In this document: piece after piece, positions 17,966-26,335 of the stretch
Numbering within the stretch: position 1 is the stretch's first letter
How the letters are laid out: each line of letters opens with the position of its first letter
Source: Bacillus pumilus
GTDB taxonomy: Bacteria > Bacillota > Bacilli > Bacillales > Bacillaceae
DNA length: 64,000 bases
Assembly: GCF_009937765.1 (NCBI RefSeq)
Contig: NZ_CP047089.1
Coordinates: 62,001 to 126,000 of the forward strand
Direction of reading: 5' to 3'
Translations under genes and position numbers: made by a program
The notes under the pieces: model-generated
What the model saw: only the letters and a program-made list of their open reading frames with translations
What the model was told of the DNA's origin: nothing
The model's database searches: none

Positions 17966-18868
17966 TTAGAAACGGTCATTTTCAAAAAGAATTTGTTTTA
18001 CTTGATCAACTGGCATATCTTCACCAGTAAAGAGTTTGTAAGCAAGTGCACCTTGCCATAGCATCATTCCAAGACCGTTAATGGTTTTGGCGCCAGCTTC
18101 CTGTGCTTGCGCAAGAAGTTTTGTTTTTTGCGGGTTGTATACGACATCTGTCACGATCAAATCTTCACGAAGTACATCAAGTGTATCATCGATAATGCTG
18201 AGTTGATCTAGTGGTTTCATGCCAAGGCTTGTCCCATTTGCTAGGATTGCACTTTCTGCTACTTCACGGCGGAATGCGTCTTTGTCTTCAAGTGGGAAAA
18301 TATTAGCTTTGACACCGAAGGATTTCATTTCGTTGTTGATGTAATTTACATTTTCTTCGGCTTGAACAAAGTATTGATCATTACGAGCAAAAATACTAAT
18401 TTCACGAATACCAGATTGTGCAAGCTGAATGGCGATCGGAGTCGCCGCACCGCCAGAGCCAACGAGAGTGACTTTTTTACCGGCTAATTCAACGCCATGT
18501 TCAATCAAGTTTCTCACATATCCAAGACCGTCTGTGTTGTAACCGATGAGCTTGCCATCCTTGTTGACAACGGTGTTACTTGCACGTGTGTATTTTGCAG
18601 AATCGTCTAGTTCGTCTAAGTAATTTAGTACTTTCATTTTGTTCGGCATTGAGACGTTAAATCCAGCTGCACCCATTGCTTTCATACCATATACGGCTGC
18701 TTCTAGTTCATCATTCCCTACTTCAAATGCAAGATAAGCATAGTTGATACCTGTTAGTGTATAGCCAAGGTTATGCATCCTTGGTGAAAGACTATGCCCG
18801 ATTGGTGTAGCAAGAAGACCGACTAATTTTGTTTTTCCATCAATATTTCGTTCATGTATGTTTGTCAT
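17966..18868 (-). CDS. Quinate/shikimate dehydrogenase (YdiB-like AroE family)
   Basis: The 300-residue enzyme starts at ATG 18868, nine bases after AAAGGAG. The substrate domain has GHSLSPRMHN and the catalytic Lys in NVSMPNK, then Asp in NTDGLGY; the nucleotide-binding domain has GSGGAATPIA. The run NGTSLGMKPL and VVYNPQKTKLL resembles E. coli YdiB more than biosynthetic AroE. It reduces 3-dehydroshikimate or oxidises shikimate/quinate with NAD(P). It is the second gene of an operon behind an MFS carrier (18-base gap), which favours a catabolic or scavenging role; no dehydroquinase gene is next to it. Confidence 0.85.
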   Translation of the reverse strand: MTNIHERNIDGKTKLVGLLATPIGHSLSPRMHNLGYTLTGINYAYLAFEVGNDELEAAVYGMKAMGAAGFNVSMPNKMKVLNYLDELDDSAKYTRASNTVVNKDGKLIGYNTDGLGYVRNLIEHGVELAGKKVTLVGSGGAATPIAIQLAQSGIREISIFARNDQYFVQAEENVNYINNEMKSFGVKANIFPLEDKDAFRREVAESAILANGTSLGMKPLDQLSIIDDTLDVLREDLIVTDVVYNPQKTKLLAQAQEAGAKTINGLGMMLWQGALAYKLFTGEDMPVDQVKQILFENDRF

Positions 18869-18886
18869 GATTGACATCTCCTTTAA

Positions 18887-20068
18887 TTATCTAAATAATT
18901 TTTTCATGCGTCCAAGAACAAAGACCGCTAGTAATACGCTCATAACCGCAATGATCATATCGAAAAATAACGTCATTTTAATATCGTACGTGCTGACCAA
19001 TCCACTTGTAATGAGCGGCACGAGGATAAACGCGGAGCTTGCCGCAATGTTGACGTAGGATGAAGCCGTTGCTTTGTTTGTCGGAAATAGTTTCATCATA
19101 ATACTCATCGCTAGCTGGAAGATTCCCGCTGTAAATAGCCCTAAGAAAAAGGTGCTGACAATGACAATGCTGTATGTTTCGATTTGGAAAAGTGAAAGCA
19201 TTGCAAGGAACGCCCCAATTGGATAAATGATCGCTACCATAATTGGTGAAATGAATTTATCTAAAACGATCGACAGCAAGAGAACAGATACCAATGCACC
19301 GATACTAAAATAAGATAGAAGCTGTGTGGCTTGTTCTGTGCCAAGTCCGATTAATTTTAATCCGAGCTGCGGAAGCCATGTCTGCCATACGACAAACAAT
19401 GCAGTCGACGTGAATCCCATGAGTACAACAGCTAAGCCTTCGCCAAGCATTTTTGGTTCTTCCTTCAGCTGCTCCTGTACTGGAAGAGCGTCTTGTGAAG
19501 AAACTTGCTTATGGTTCGGGAAGGGCATAAAGATTAAGTAAATCCCAACAAGTAAATAAAGAAGCCCTAGTCCAAAGAACGCCCAGCCCCAGAAGATGTC
19601 ATGTGCCACTAGGAACGCCAAGATAAATGGAAGAACTGTCGCCCCAATGGATACAGACGCTTTCACTAAAACAGACGCAGAACTTGCTTTTTTCGGAAAT
19701 GACTCAGTCAAAGCAGGATAGGTTCCTGAATCAAGCAGTGAATTTGCAATACCTGCTGAAATCGCAAGGATAAATGCCAGTGTATAACTCGTTGTCGTTG
19801 GAATACCGATTAAGAATAATAAGTAAAGAAAATTCCCTGTAATAATGACAGGCTTACGTCCCCAGCTGTCGGCTAACCGGCCTGAGAAAAAGAGTGCAAT
19901 GAGTTTACCAATTCCGATCGCCGATACAAGCAAGCTAATTTTCGGAATATCTACATGGTAGCGTCCAGATAAGCTGTCCATGTTGGAAGCTATAATAATA
20001 TTGATCATGCCAAGCATGAAGTAGTTTAAATACATACCAATTGATGATTTAATATAAGGATTTTTCAT
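18887..20068 (-). CDS. MFS transporter, operon partner of the dehydrogenase
   Basis: The 393-residue protein has about twelve membrane segments and the motif ADSWGRKPVII after helix 2. The start is supported by TAGGAG upstream. It lies 18 bases before the dehydrogenase gene and is paralogous to the plus-strand MFS at 16.6 kb. The likely role is uptake of shikimate, quinate or a similar acid by proton symport, inferred from linkage. The LacI-type gene further upstream is the probable regulator. Confidence 0.8.
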   Translation of the reverse strand: MKNPYIKSSIGMYLNYFMLGMINIIIASNMDSLSGRYHVDIPKISLLVSAIGIGKLIALFFSGRLADSWGRKPVIITGNFLYLLFLIGIPTTTSYTLAFILAISAGIANSLLDSGTYPALTESFPKKASSASVLVKASVSIGATVLPFILAFLVAHDIFWGWAFFGLGLLYLLVGIYLIFMPFPNHKQVSSQDALPVQEQLKEEPKMLGEGLAVVLMGFTSTALFVVWQTWLPQLGLKLIGLGTEQATQLLSYFSIGALVSVLLLSIVLDKFISPIMVAIIYPIGAFLAMLSLFQIETYSIVIVSTFFLGLFTAGIFQLAMSIMMKLFPTNKATASSYVNIAASSAFILVPLITSGLVSTYDIKMTLFFDMIIAVMSVLLAVFVLGRMKKLFR

Positions 20069-20470
20069 GTTCCCACTCCTATATTTGAAACCCCTTTAAG
20101 GTCAAATTCTTTGTCTACCCTTTGTTATTTCCTTACATGTACATAAGTCCATCACAACACCCCTTGTGTGATTGATGAGAGTAAATTAATGAATATTCAT
20201 CTCTTCTTTCATTAAGTACATCGTTCTACCAAAGTGTAAAAAATAATAACAGTCTTGATTAGAAAGTGAAACTTCATGATTTGATCAGAATCATAAAATA
20301 TCGTTCTCAACTGTTTTTTGATAGAAATAACGATATGATGAATTAGGTATAACGATATACTAAAAGAAGCAACGAGATAAATATACTCCTGTGTTTTAAA
20401 TGTGTCAAGTTTATGACTTTGTGATTTAAAAAAAGAAAAATGAAACAAAGAAATCGTTGACTTGATCAAT
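20069..20470. other. Gene-poor gap between the LacI gene and the MFS operon
   Basis: This 400-base AT-rich stretch must hold the promoter of the minus-strand MFS-dehydrogenase operon, but no convincing -35/-10 pair or LacI-type operator with a central CG was found. An 8-bp palindrome ATGTACAT occurs at about 20137-20144. A 98-codon minus-strand frame here starts inside a terminator and is not accepted. Confidence 0.4.
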
Positions 20471-20505
20471 AAAAAAAGAGAATTGCTGTACGCAATTCTC
20501 TTTTT
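20471..20505 (-). terminator. Terminator of the LacI gene
   Basis: GAGAATTGC / GCAATTCTC with loop TGTAC; on the minus strand it is followed by T7. It overlaps the stop codon region of the LacI gene. Confidence 0.85.
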
Positions 20506-21527
20506 CATGATGAGGGAGCGGTTTCTCTAATATGAAGTTGAGGCTTTAAGATCAATCTCTGCAGCTCTTCATCCTGTTCGTTCATTTTATGATATAAAAG
20601 GTTTGCTGCTTTTACCCCGATGGATCGGGGGAAGGAGGAAACAGTGGTGAGCGGCGGATGGTACATTTCCGCTTCAGGAACATTATCGAATCCAACCACA
20701 TCGATATCTTCACCAGGCTTAATGTCCCGTGCTGATAGTTCTTGAATGACTCCAAATGCGACTAGATCACTAAAACAAAAAATAGCAGTAGGAGGCTCAG
20801 GCTGATCCATCACTTGGGCAAGTGCTTCTTTCCCGCCTTCACGAGTAGGTTCTATGTCTATAATAAGAGAATCATCAATCGTCAGATTTTCTTCGTCATG
20901 GGCTTTTTTGAAACCTTTCATCCGCTCAATCCAAGTTGATGAGGTCTTGATGCCGCCTAAGAAGGCGATACGCCGATGCCCCTTTTGAAGAAGATGACGA
21001 ATCGCCATCCAAGCACCTTGTTCATAATCAACACCGACATAGTCACATTGCACATCTGATAATTCTCGATTTGCCAGTACTTTTGGGGTGCGAATTTGAT
21101 TTAATTGTTTGACCGTGCGTGCAGAGCTTTTTGAAGCTGGGTTTAAAATAATTCCACCCACTCGGTGCTCTACCATTGTGGAAATGAGCCGCTCCTGCTT
21201 ATCTACACTGTCAAAGGTCGTACCAAGTAGAACAGTATAGCCAAGTGATTCAAGCGTGGTTTGCACGCCAATTAAAAACTCAGACATAAAGGTATTAGAA
21301 ATATCCGTGACAATCACACCCACGATATTTGAGCTTTTTGATCGCATGTTGGCAGCAACGCGATCGTAAACGTATCCTAAGTCCTCCATGGATTGCAGTA
21401 CTTTTTTTCGAGTGGCTTCAGAGATTCTAGGATTATTTCGAACAACAAGTGATGCCGTTGAAGTCGAAACACCGGCATGCTTGGCAACTTCCTGTAATGT
21501 GACACGCTGTTTGTTCATTTTTTTCAT
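20505..21527 (-). CDS. LacI-family transcriptional regulator
   Basis: The 340-residue repressor has the LacI helix-turn-helix (VTLQEVAKHAGVSTSTASLVVRN) with hinge, and a ribose-binding-type effector domain (SNIVGVIVTDISNTF, GVDYEQGAWMAI, VVGFDNVPEAE). GGTGA precedes the ATG. It is transcribed toward the MFS-dehydrogenase operon but ended by its own terminator, so it is a separate unit and a likely local regulator of quinate/shikimate use. The effector is not known. Confidence 0.85.
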   Translation of the reverse strand: MKKMNKQRVTLQEVAKHAGVSTSTASLVVRNNPRISEATRKKVLQSMEDLGYVYDRVAANMRSKSSNIVGVIVTDISNTFMSEFLIGVQTTLESLGYTVLLGTTFDSVDKQERLISTMVEHRVGGIILNPASKSSARTVKQLNQIRTPKVLANRELSDVQCDYVGVDYEQGAWMAIRHLLQKGHRRIAFLGGIKTSSTWIERMKGFKKAHDEENLTIDDSLIIDIEPTREGGKEALAQVMDQPEPPTAIFCFSDLVAFGVIQELSARDIKPGEDIDVVGFDNVPEAEMYHPPLTTVSSFPRSIGVKAANLLYHKMNEQDEELQRLILKPQLHIRETAPSS

Positions 21528-21688
21528 TTGTTTTCACCAACTTCCATGGATTTCTTCACTTTGTTCATGATCAAGAGGGATTTCTCTATCAAACGGACCG
21601 AACATCTTTTGATTTATTATACATGAATTAAAGGGGATTGATGAAGTGAAGTTATATGGCTGCCACCTTCACTCATAAAAGATTTCCA

Positions 21689-21717
21689 TTGACAGCTTTC
21701 TTTTAGAGGCGTAAAAT
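21689..21717 (+). promoter_or_regulatory. Sigma-A promoter of the riboswitch leader
   Basis: A perfect TTGACA and TAAAAT are spaced by 17 bases, about 80 bases before the aptamer. Confidence 0.75.
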
Positions 21718-21794
21718 ATGAAATTATTCAGAAATAGCAACATTTTAATAAAATAACGAAGGCTATGATTGCTGTGGGTCACACTATAGCAGGA

Positions 21795-21866
21795 GCAGCT
21801 TCTGGAGAGACCGCATATGTGTGCGGCGCCGAAGGGTTCACAATCTCAGGCAAAAGGACAGAAGAG
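21795..21866 (+). promoter_or_regulatory. Glycine riboswitch aptamer
   Basis: The leader contains the conserved glycine (gcvT) aptamer elements in order: CTTCTGGAGAG, a GC-rich P2 hairpin, GCCGAAGGGTTCA, CTCAGGCAAAAGGACAGAAG. The first CTTCT and last AGAAG form P1. I see one full aptamer; a second degenerate aptamer cannot be excluded. Confidence 0.9.
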
Positions 21867-21943
21867 TACGAAATATTGTATTTGTAATGCATGGATGATG
21901 CCGTGTATTGCTTTTCTCTATTTTGCTATTCTTTTATGACCGT

Positions 21944-21973
21944 GAGATTGGAGCGCATCCAATCTCTTTTTTT
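21944..21973 (+). terminator. Expression-platform terminator of the glycine riboswitch
   Basis: GAGATTGGA / TCCAATCTC with loop GCGCA and T7, placed between aptamer and gene. A transport gene behind it suggests glycine-dependent premature termination, but the direction of control is inference. Confidence 0.85.
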
Positions 21974-22033
21974 ATGGACTTTTTGAGAGTTCATTATTTC
22001 AGTATAAGATCGTGTCGTAGGAGGGCGTTAGCA

Positions 22034-23380
22034 TTGGAACAACAAGAATTAAAACGAGATTTATCAAACCGCCATGTTCAGTTGATTGCAATTGGCGGAA
22101 CCATTGGAACTGGGCTGTTTTTAGGCTCTGGAAAGGCCATTCAATTGGCAGGTCCATCGATCATTTTTGCTTATTTCATTGTCGGAATGGCGATCTTTTT
22201 CGTCATGAGGGCACTTGGTGAACTACTCTTATCGAAGACAGGCTATCAGTCATTAACCGATATTGCAGAAGACTACCTTGGTCCGTGGGCTTCTTTCGTG
22301 ACAGGGTGGACGTACTGGTTTTGCTGGATTATGACCGCGATGGCGGATGTGATTGCGGTCGGAGTGTATGTGCAGTATTGGTTTGACATTCCGCAATGGA
22401 TTCCTGCTATCATTTGTTTGTTAATTTTACTAGGGTTTAATTTATTAACGGTGAAGCTTTTCGGAGAAATGGAATTTTGGTTTGCACTCATTAAAGTGAT
22501 TACGATTCTCTTGCTGATCGGCGTTGGAATTGTTCTTTTAATCATTGGGTTTCAAACAGATGCAGGGCCGGTGACGGTAACGAACCTTTGGTCACACGGC
22601 GGACTATTCCCGCATGGTGTCACAGGTTTCTTACTGTCATTCCAAATGGTTATCTTTGCGTATGTGGGAGTGGAGTTGGTCGGTGTGTCCGCAGCAGAAA
22701 CAGCCAATCCTCAAAAAAACATCCCGTCTGCGATTAATAAAATTCCATTAAGAATTCTATTTTTCTATGTGGGCGCCATTTTTGTCTTATTATGTATCAA
22801 TCCATGGACTGAGCTTAGTGCATCAGAAAGTCCTTTTGTGAAAACCTTTGGGCTGATTGGAATTCCAGTAGCAGCGGGACTCATTAACTTTGTTGTCTTG
22901 ACGTCTGCGGCTTCTGCTTGTAATAGCGGCATGTTCTCGACGAGCCGGATTTTGTATAATCTCAGTCATCAAAAACAGGGCCCATCTTCCTTTGGCCGCC
23001 TGAACAAACACGCTGTACCAAGTAATGCACTATTCGTTTCAACAATTGTGGTATCGGTCGGTGCTCTTTTAAGCAAACTGATTCCGGAACAAGCCTTTGG
23101 TATTGTCACAACCATCAGTGCCATTTGTTTCATTTGGGTATGGAGTATTATTTTAATTTGCCATTTGAAATATAAGAAGACAAAGCCTGAACTGCATGCA
23201 GCATCTACTTTTAAAGCACCGTTCACCCCTTTTGTGAACATTTGTGTTCTTGTCCTTTTTGCTGCCATTTTAGTGATCATGCTGTTTGCGGATGCAACAC
23301 GTCCGGCGCTCTTGTTAACACCAGTTTGGTTTGGTTTCTTATTATTGATTTATGCAAGAAAGAAACGCCGTGCGTCATAA
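22034..23380 (+). CDS. CycA-like glycine/D-alanine/D-serine permease
   Basis: The 448-residue protein starts at TTG 22034, eight bases after AGGAGGG; the frame open from 21908 runs through the riboswitch terminator and is not coding. The N-terminus NRHVQLIAIGGTIGTGLFLGSGK and the motifs SAAETANP and FVVLTSAASACNSGMFSTSR identify an amino-acid/polyamine/organocation permease with about twelve helices. It is highly similar to E. coli CycA as I remember it. Control by a glycine riboswitch agrees with glycine/alanine transport. It imports small zwitterionic amino acids by proton symport. Confidence 0.9.
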   Translation: MEQQELKRDLSNRHVQLIAIGGTIGTGLFLGSGKAIQLAGPSIIFAYFIVGMAIFFVMRALGELLLSKTGYQSLTDIAEDYLGPWASFVTGWTYWFCWIMTAMADVIAVGVYVQYWFDIPQWIPAIICLLILLGFNLLTVKLFGEMEFWFALIKVITILLLIGVGIVLLIIGFQTDAGPVTVTNLWSHGGLFPHGVTGFLLSFQMVIFAYVGVELVGVSAAETANPQKNIPSAINKIPLRILFFYVGAIFVLLCINPWTELSASESPFVKTFGLIGIPVAAGLINFVVLTSAASACNSGMFSTSRILYNLSHQKQGPSSFGRLNKHAVPSNALFVSTIVVSVGALLSKLIPEQAFGIVTTISAICFIWVWSIILICHLKYKKTKPELHAASTFKAPFTPFVNICVLVLFAAILVIMLFADATRPALLLTPVWFGFLLLIYARKKRRAS

Positions 23381-23391
23381 TAGATAGAAAA

Positions 23392-23422
23392 AAGCACAGC
23401 CTTTGCAGTAGGCTGTGCTTTT
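23392..23422. terminator. Bidirectional terminator
   Basis: AAGCACAGCCT / AGGCTGTGCTT, loop TTGCAGT, with A and T runs on the two sides; between the permease and the convergent DUF3169 gene. Confidence 0.85.
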
Positions 23423-23428
23423 GTTCAT

Positions 23429-24109
23429 TCAACGATTTCTAATCCTGAACATATAATTGGCATTCAAAAGGATTAAAACAACTCCAATTACGATGATTGA
23501 GAAGAGCTGAGAGTGATTGGCCCCAAGGGAATACACAATCAAAATAAACATGGCATTGGTCAATAAGATGTTCATCATTTGATACGTGTGAAACAGTCCG
23601 CCAAGCATCACATGCTTTTCACCTTCGTCAGAAATAGCAAGCAGTTTTTTATTATAATCTTTGTCAGTCGGGCTTGGGAGATTGCGATTAGGGTAGACAA
23701 GTTTTAGAACGGATAACGCTACATAAGAACTGATAATGGTAATGATAAATAAAGCAACATTGACGAGAATCAGCCAAATAGGAAGTTCGGTAACGATAGC
23801 CATACCGATGGCAATAATGGATAAAATGGTACTCACTGTATTGGCTAAAGTCGAATCAGTAAAGGTACGATACTGTTTTGCTTCGAGTTCATCCTCTTCA
23901 TCTCCAGAGACCGAAAATGATACTCTTTTCTTCATACGTGAAATCCCTGAAAAACAATAAACAATCAATACAATCGTCAAGCCGCTGATGACAAGAGTCG
24001 CTTCAAATGCGACATCAAGAAGGGTCATCTCAAATTCAGCTGCCAGCAGACAGTAAGCGCCGAGAAAGCCAAGGAGAGCACCTAATAGCATTTTGTATAC
24101 AGTTTTCAT
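23429..24109 (-). CDS. DUF3169-like membrane protein
   Basis: The 226-residue protein has about six membrane helices in pairs, with a cytoplasmic loop rich in Asp/Glu (SGDEEDELEAKQYRTFTD) after the second. The arrangement and the YPNRNLPSPTDKDYNKKLL loop resemble DUF3169 proteins, which are usually encoded right after a small XRE regulator, as here: the start overlaps the regulator gene by four bases (ATGA). No transport or enzyme function is established for the family. Confidence 0.8.
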   Translation of the reverse strand: MKTVYKMLLGALLGFLGAYCLLAAEFEMTLLDVAFEATLVISGLTIVLIVYCFSGISRMKKRVSFSVSGDEEDELEAKQYRTFTDSTLANTVSTILSIIAIGMAIVTELPIWLILVNVALFIITIISSYVALSVLKLVYPNRNLPSPTDKDYNKKLLAISDEGEKHVMLGGLFHTYQMMNILLTNAMFILIVYSLGANHSQLFSIIVIGVVLILLNANYMFRIRNR

Positions 24110-24312
24110 GATAGTTCATCCTCCTCGAATAGAAAAATACGTTCAATGGGTTCCTGAAAAATTCGTGAAAGCTTAACAGCGAGCAAGAGAGACGGCATTA
24201 ATTCATCTCGTTCCATTAAGCTGATGGTCTGACGAGAAACCTTTGCACGACTGGCAAGTTCAGTTTGGTTCAAACCATCACGCGCACGAAGCTCTTTTAA
24301 TCGATTTTTCAT
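24106..24312 (-). CDS. Small XRE-family regulator
   Basis: The 68-residue protein is a single Cro/C1-type helix-turn-helix (LNQTELASRAKVSRQTISLME) with the short C-terminal extension EPIERIFLFEEDE typical of YvaO/YozG-like stand-alone regulators. It is translationally coupled by a four-base overlap to the DUF3169 gene and very probably controls this two-gene operon. AGGTGACAG precedes the ATG. Confidence 0.85.
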   Translation of the reverse strand: MKNRLKELRARDGLNQTELASRAKVSRQTISLMERDELMPSLLLAVKLSRIFQEPIERIFLFEEDELS

Positions 24313-24482
24313 TCTGTCACCTCAATTTTGATCTGAATCTTTCTTTGATTGTAAAGCATCTTATTCAATTTGACAAGTAAAGTTGTCAAATTGATAAAAA
24401 TAATTGTCAGAAGAATCATCTTTCTTCAAAAGATGAACCATGATACGCTAAAAGAAAGAGAAACAGAAAATAGGTGATGCCC

Positions 24483-25106
24483 GTGTTCATTGACCAATTA
24501 AAAAATGACTTACATCAATCTCAACCTTTATTTATTGGAGAAGAAACAGCGTTCAAAGCTGCAGTCCTTGTCCCTTTGGTGCAAGTAAACGGAGAATGGC
24601 ATATTTTATTTGAGGTGCGATCGCTCATCATGAGAAAACAGCCGGGTGATATTAGCTTCCCTGGTGGCAAGCTCGACGGCAGCGAAACAGCACAGGAGGC
24701 TGCATTGCGAGAAACACATGAAGAGCTTGGCATTCCGCCAGAATCGGTGGAGATTCTTGGACAGCTCAGCCCTTACATTGCATCTCCGTCCTTCGTGGTC
24801 TATCCATATGTCGGGATCATTGATGAACAAAAATTAAAACACTCCTTCAATCAAGAAGAAGTAGAAGAGACCTTTACCGTGCCTTTATCATGGTTAAGTC
24901 AATATGAGCCATACTTACATCATGTATCCGTTCAGCCAACACCAGCTGAGGATTTCCCTTATGAAAAAATCATGAATGGTGAGAAGTACCGCTGGGGGAG
25001 TCGTTCGATAGAGGAATGGTTTTATGATTATGAAGACTACACCATTTGGGGATTAACAGCCCGCATATTAAAACATTTTGTGACCGTCGCAAAAAGAAAT
25101 TCCTAG
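24483..25106 (+). CDS. Nudix hydrolase, CoA-pyrophosphatase type
   Basis: The 207-residue enzyme carries a complete Nudix box, G(x5)E(x7)REtHEELG at about residues 61-83, preceded by RKQPGDISFPGG, the element seen in CoA diphosphatases (NudL). It would split CoA or related nucleotide pyrophosphates, needing Mg or Mn. GTG 24483 is favoured because GGTGAT lies five bases before it; GTG 24474 and ATG 24477 overlap that site. Its stop codon lies inside the terminator hairpin. Confidence 0.85.
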   Translation: MFIDQLKNDLHQSQPLFIGEETAFKAAVLVPLVQVNGEWHILFEVRSLIMRKQPGDISFPGGKLDGSETAQEAALRETHEELGIPPESVEILGQLSPYIASPSFVVYPYVGIIDEQKLKHSFNQEEVEETFTVPLSWLSQYEPYLHHVSVQPTPAEDFPYEKIMNGEKYRWGSRSIEEWFYDYEDYTIWGLTARILKHFVTVAKRNS

Positions 25107-25127
25107 AGATTCGCTCTCTAGGAATTT
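25097..25127. terminator. Bidirectional terminator overlapping two stop codons
   Basis: The perfect 13-bp arms AAATTCCTAGAGA / TCTCTAGGAATTT enclose TTCGC. The TAG of the Nudix gene is in one arm and the stop of the convergent DUF4188 gene in the other. Confidence 0.8.
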
Positions 25128-25600
25128 GTTGTTTTCAGCCGTTCTTTTGCTGTTTGTTTTCCTTTACCAATTGGGATAGGCGCTCTCGCTTGGCTCAGTC
25201 CATAAGAAGGCATGTTCACATAGACGGATTCATATGAGCCGGCTTGAATTTGATAAGTTTCATGATAAATACCCACTGCGTCATTGTTCTGAGCCCTCTG
25301 ATGGAAGTTCTTCCAAGCTGCCAAATGTTTTTCCATCTTTGCATAAGCCAGAAGGTCATCTGTTGATCTCCAATATTGGATCATCGCTGTCGTGCGTAAG
25401 CCAAAGTAATTCTCTGTCCCGAGGAAACCAAGCTCTTCTTGATGGGTATACAGCTCTTTGATCATACCAGGCATTGACATGAACACAGGCATCCATTGAT
25501 GAACCGCCCAGCGTTTATTGATCCGCATGCCAATAATAAACACAACAATCGAGTCAGAATTCTCCGTTGTAAACCTGCCAGCACGTATGTCTTTTTTCAT
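25118..25600 (-). CDS. DUF4188-like protein
   Basis: The 160-residue protein has the pattern FIIGMRINKRWAVHQWMPVF, ENYFGLRTTAMIQYWRS and MEKHLAAWKNFHQRA that I associate with the DUF4188 family, which is probably related to dimeric alpha-beta barrel monooxygenase/phenylacetaldoxime dehydratase folds. It has no signal peptide. It follows the PadR gene by four bases in one operon, a common pairing, so it is probably induced by a phenolic or other small toxicant. Activity is not established. Confidence 0.75.
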   Translation of the reverse strand: MKKDIRAGRFTTENSDSIVVFIIGMRINKRWAVHQWMPVFMSMPGMIKELYTHQEELGFLGTENYFGLRTTAMIQYWRSTDDLLAYAKMEKHLAAWKNFHQRAQNNDAVGIYHETYQIQAGSYESVYVNMPSYGLSQARAPIPIGKGKQTAKERLKTTNS

Positions 25601-25604
25601 ACAT

Positions 25605-26156
25605 TTACCCTTCCTTCTTCATCAAATGGGATGTCTCCACACACCAATCAATTCCTGCTTGAGCCACTCTTTTTCCGTAATCTAATGTAAACAGCCAATA
25701 CTTCGCATCTGCTTCATCGGGATAAAGTTCTTGAATGTTTTGTTCAATCGAAACATAGGTCTCATAACGGATACGAAGCTGTCTTTCATAATCCTGTAGA
25801 AGCACCAGTTTTTTCTCAATCGAAAGATATTGACCGAAGAATAACTTTAATAACACTTCATTTCGTTCTGATGGTAAATGATCAAGAGGCTTTGCCAGCC
25901 ATTGCCTTAACGTCTCCAGTCCTTTTTCAGTCAGATGATATTCCCGCTTGTCAGAGCGACCTGACGAAGAAGCAGGTGAAACCTCAGCAAGCCCTTCCTC
26001 GACTATTAACTTTAAAGCTGGATAAATTTGTCCATAACTAATTTTCCAAAAATGATGCAAGCTCGTATCAATTAATTGCTTCACTTCGTAACCAGACTTA
26101 CAATCTGTCGTTAAAATCCCCAAAATCGCATACGTCGTATCATTGTATTTTTTCAT
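25605..26156 (-). CDS. PadR-family regulator
   Basis: The 183-residue protein starts at ATG 26156 behind AGGTG; ten more codons upstream lack support. The N-terminal winged helix (YAILGILTTDCKSGYEVKQLID, ISYGQIYPALKLIVEEGL, REYHLTEKG) and the C-terminal helical dimerisation domain are those of PadR subfamily 1. It is the first gene of the operon with DUF4188 and likely autoregulated through an inverted repeat just upstream. Confidence 0.85.
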   Translation of the reverse strand: MKKYNDTTYAILGILTTDCKSGYEVKQLIDTSLHHFWKISYGQIYPALKLIVEEGLAEVSPASSSGRSDKREYHLTEKGLETLRQWLAKPLDHLPSERNEVLLKLFFGQYLSIEKKLVLLQDYERQLRIRYETYVSIEQNIQELYPDEADAKYWLFTLDYGKRVAQAGIDWCVETSHLMKKEG

Positions 26157-26178
26157 ATCAGCACACCTATCTAAAAGA

Positions 26179-26195
26179 TATATCATTTAGATATA
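26179..26195. promoter_or_regulatory. Candidate PadR operator
   Basis: TATATC-ATTTA-GATATA, a perfect 6-bp inverted repeat 22 bases upstream of the padR start. Confidence 0.45.
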
Positions 26196-26335
26196 TAATA
26201 AACGATGTATAGCTGCAGACACAAGATGTATAAGAGAAAAAAATGCTAGAAAGGAGGTGAAAAGATCACTGATTTGTTAATCCATGAAATGAATCATTCA
26301 TATTGATTGAACGATGATAGTTTGGAGGGGGATAT

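Noticed and set aside
20212..20508. 98-codon minus-strand frame overlapping the LacI stop by four bases
   Set aside because: Its first codons are the terminator hairpin of the LacI gene, there is no separate ribosome site, and the sequence is low-complexity hydrophobic/AT-driven.
21908..22033. N-terminal extension of the permease
   Set aside because: It runs through the riboswitch terminator; the TTG at 22034 has the ribosome site and matches the start of CycA-like permeases.
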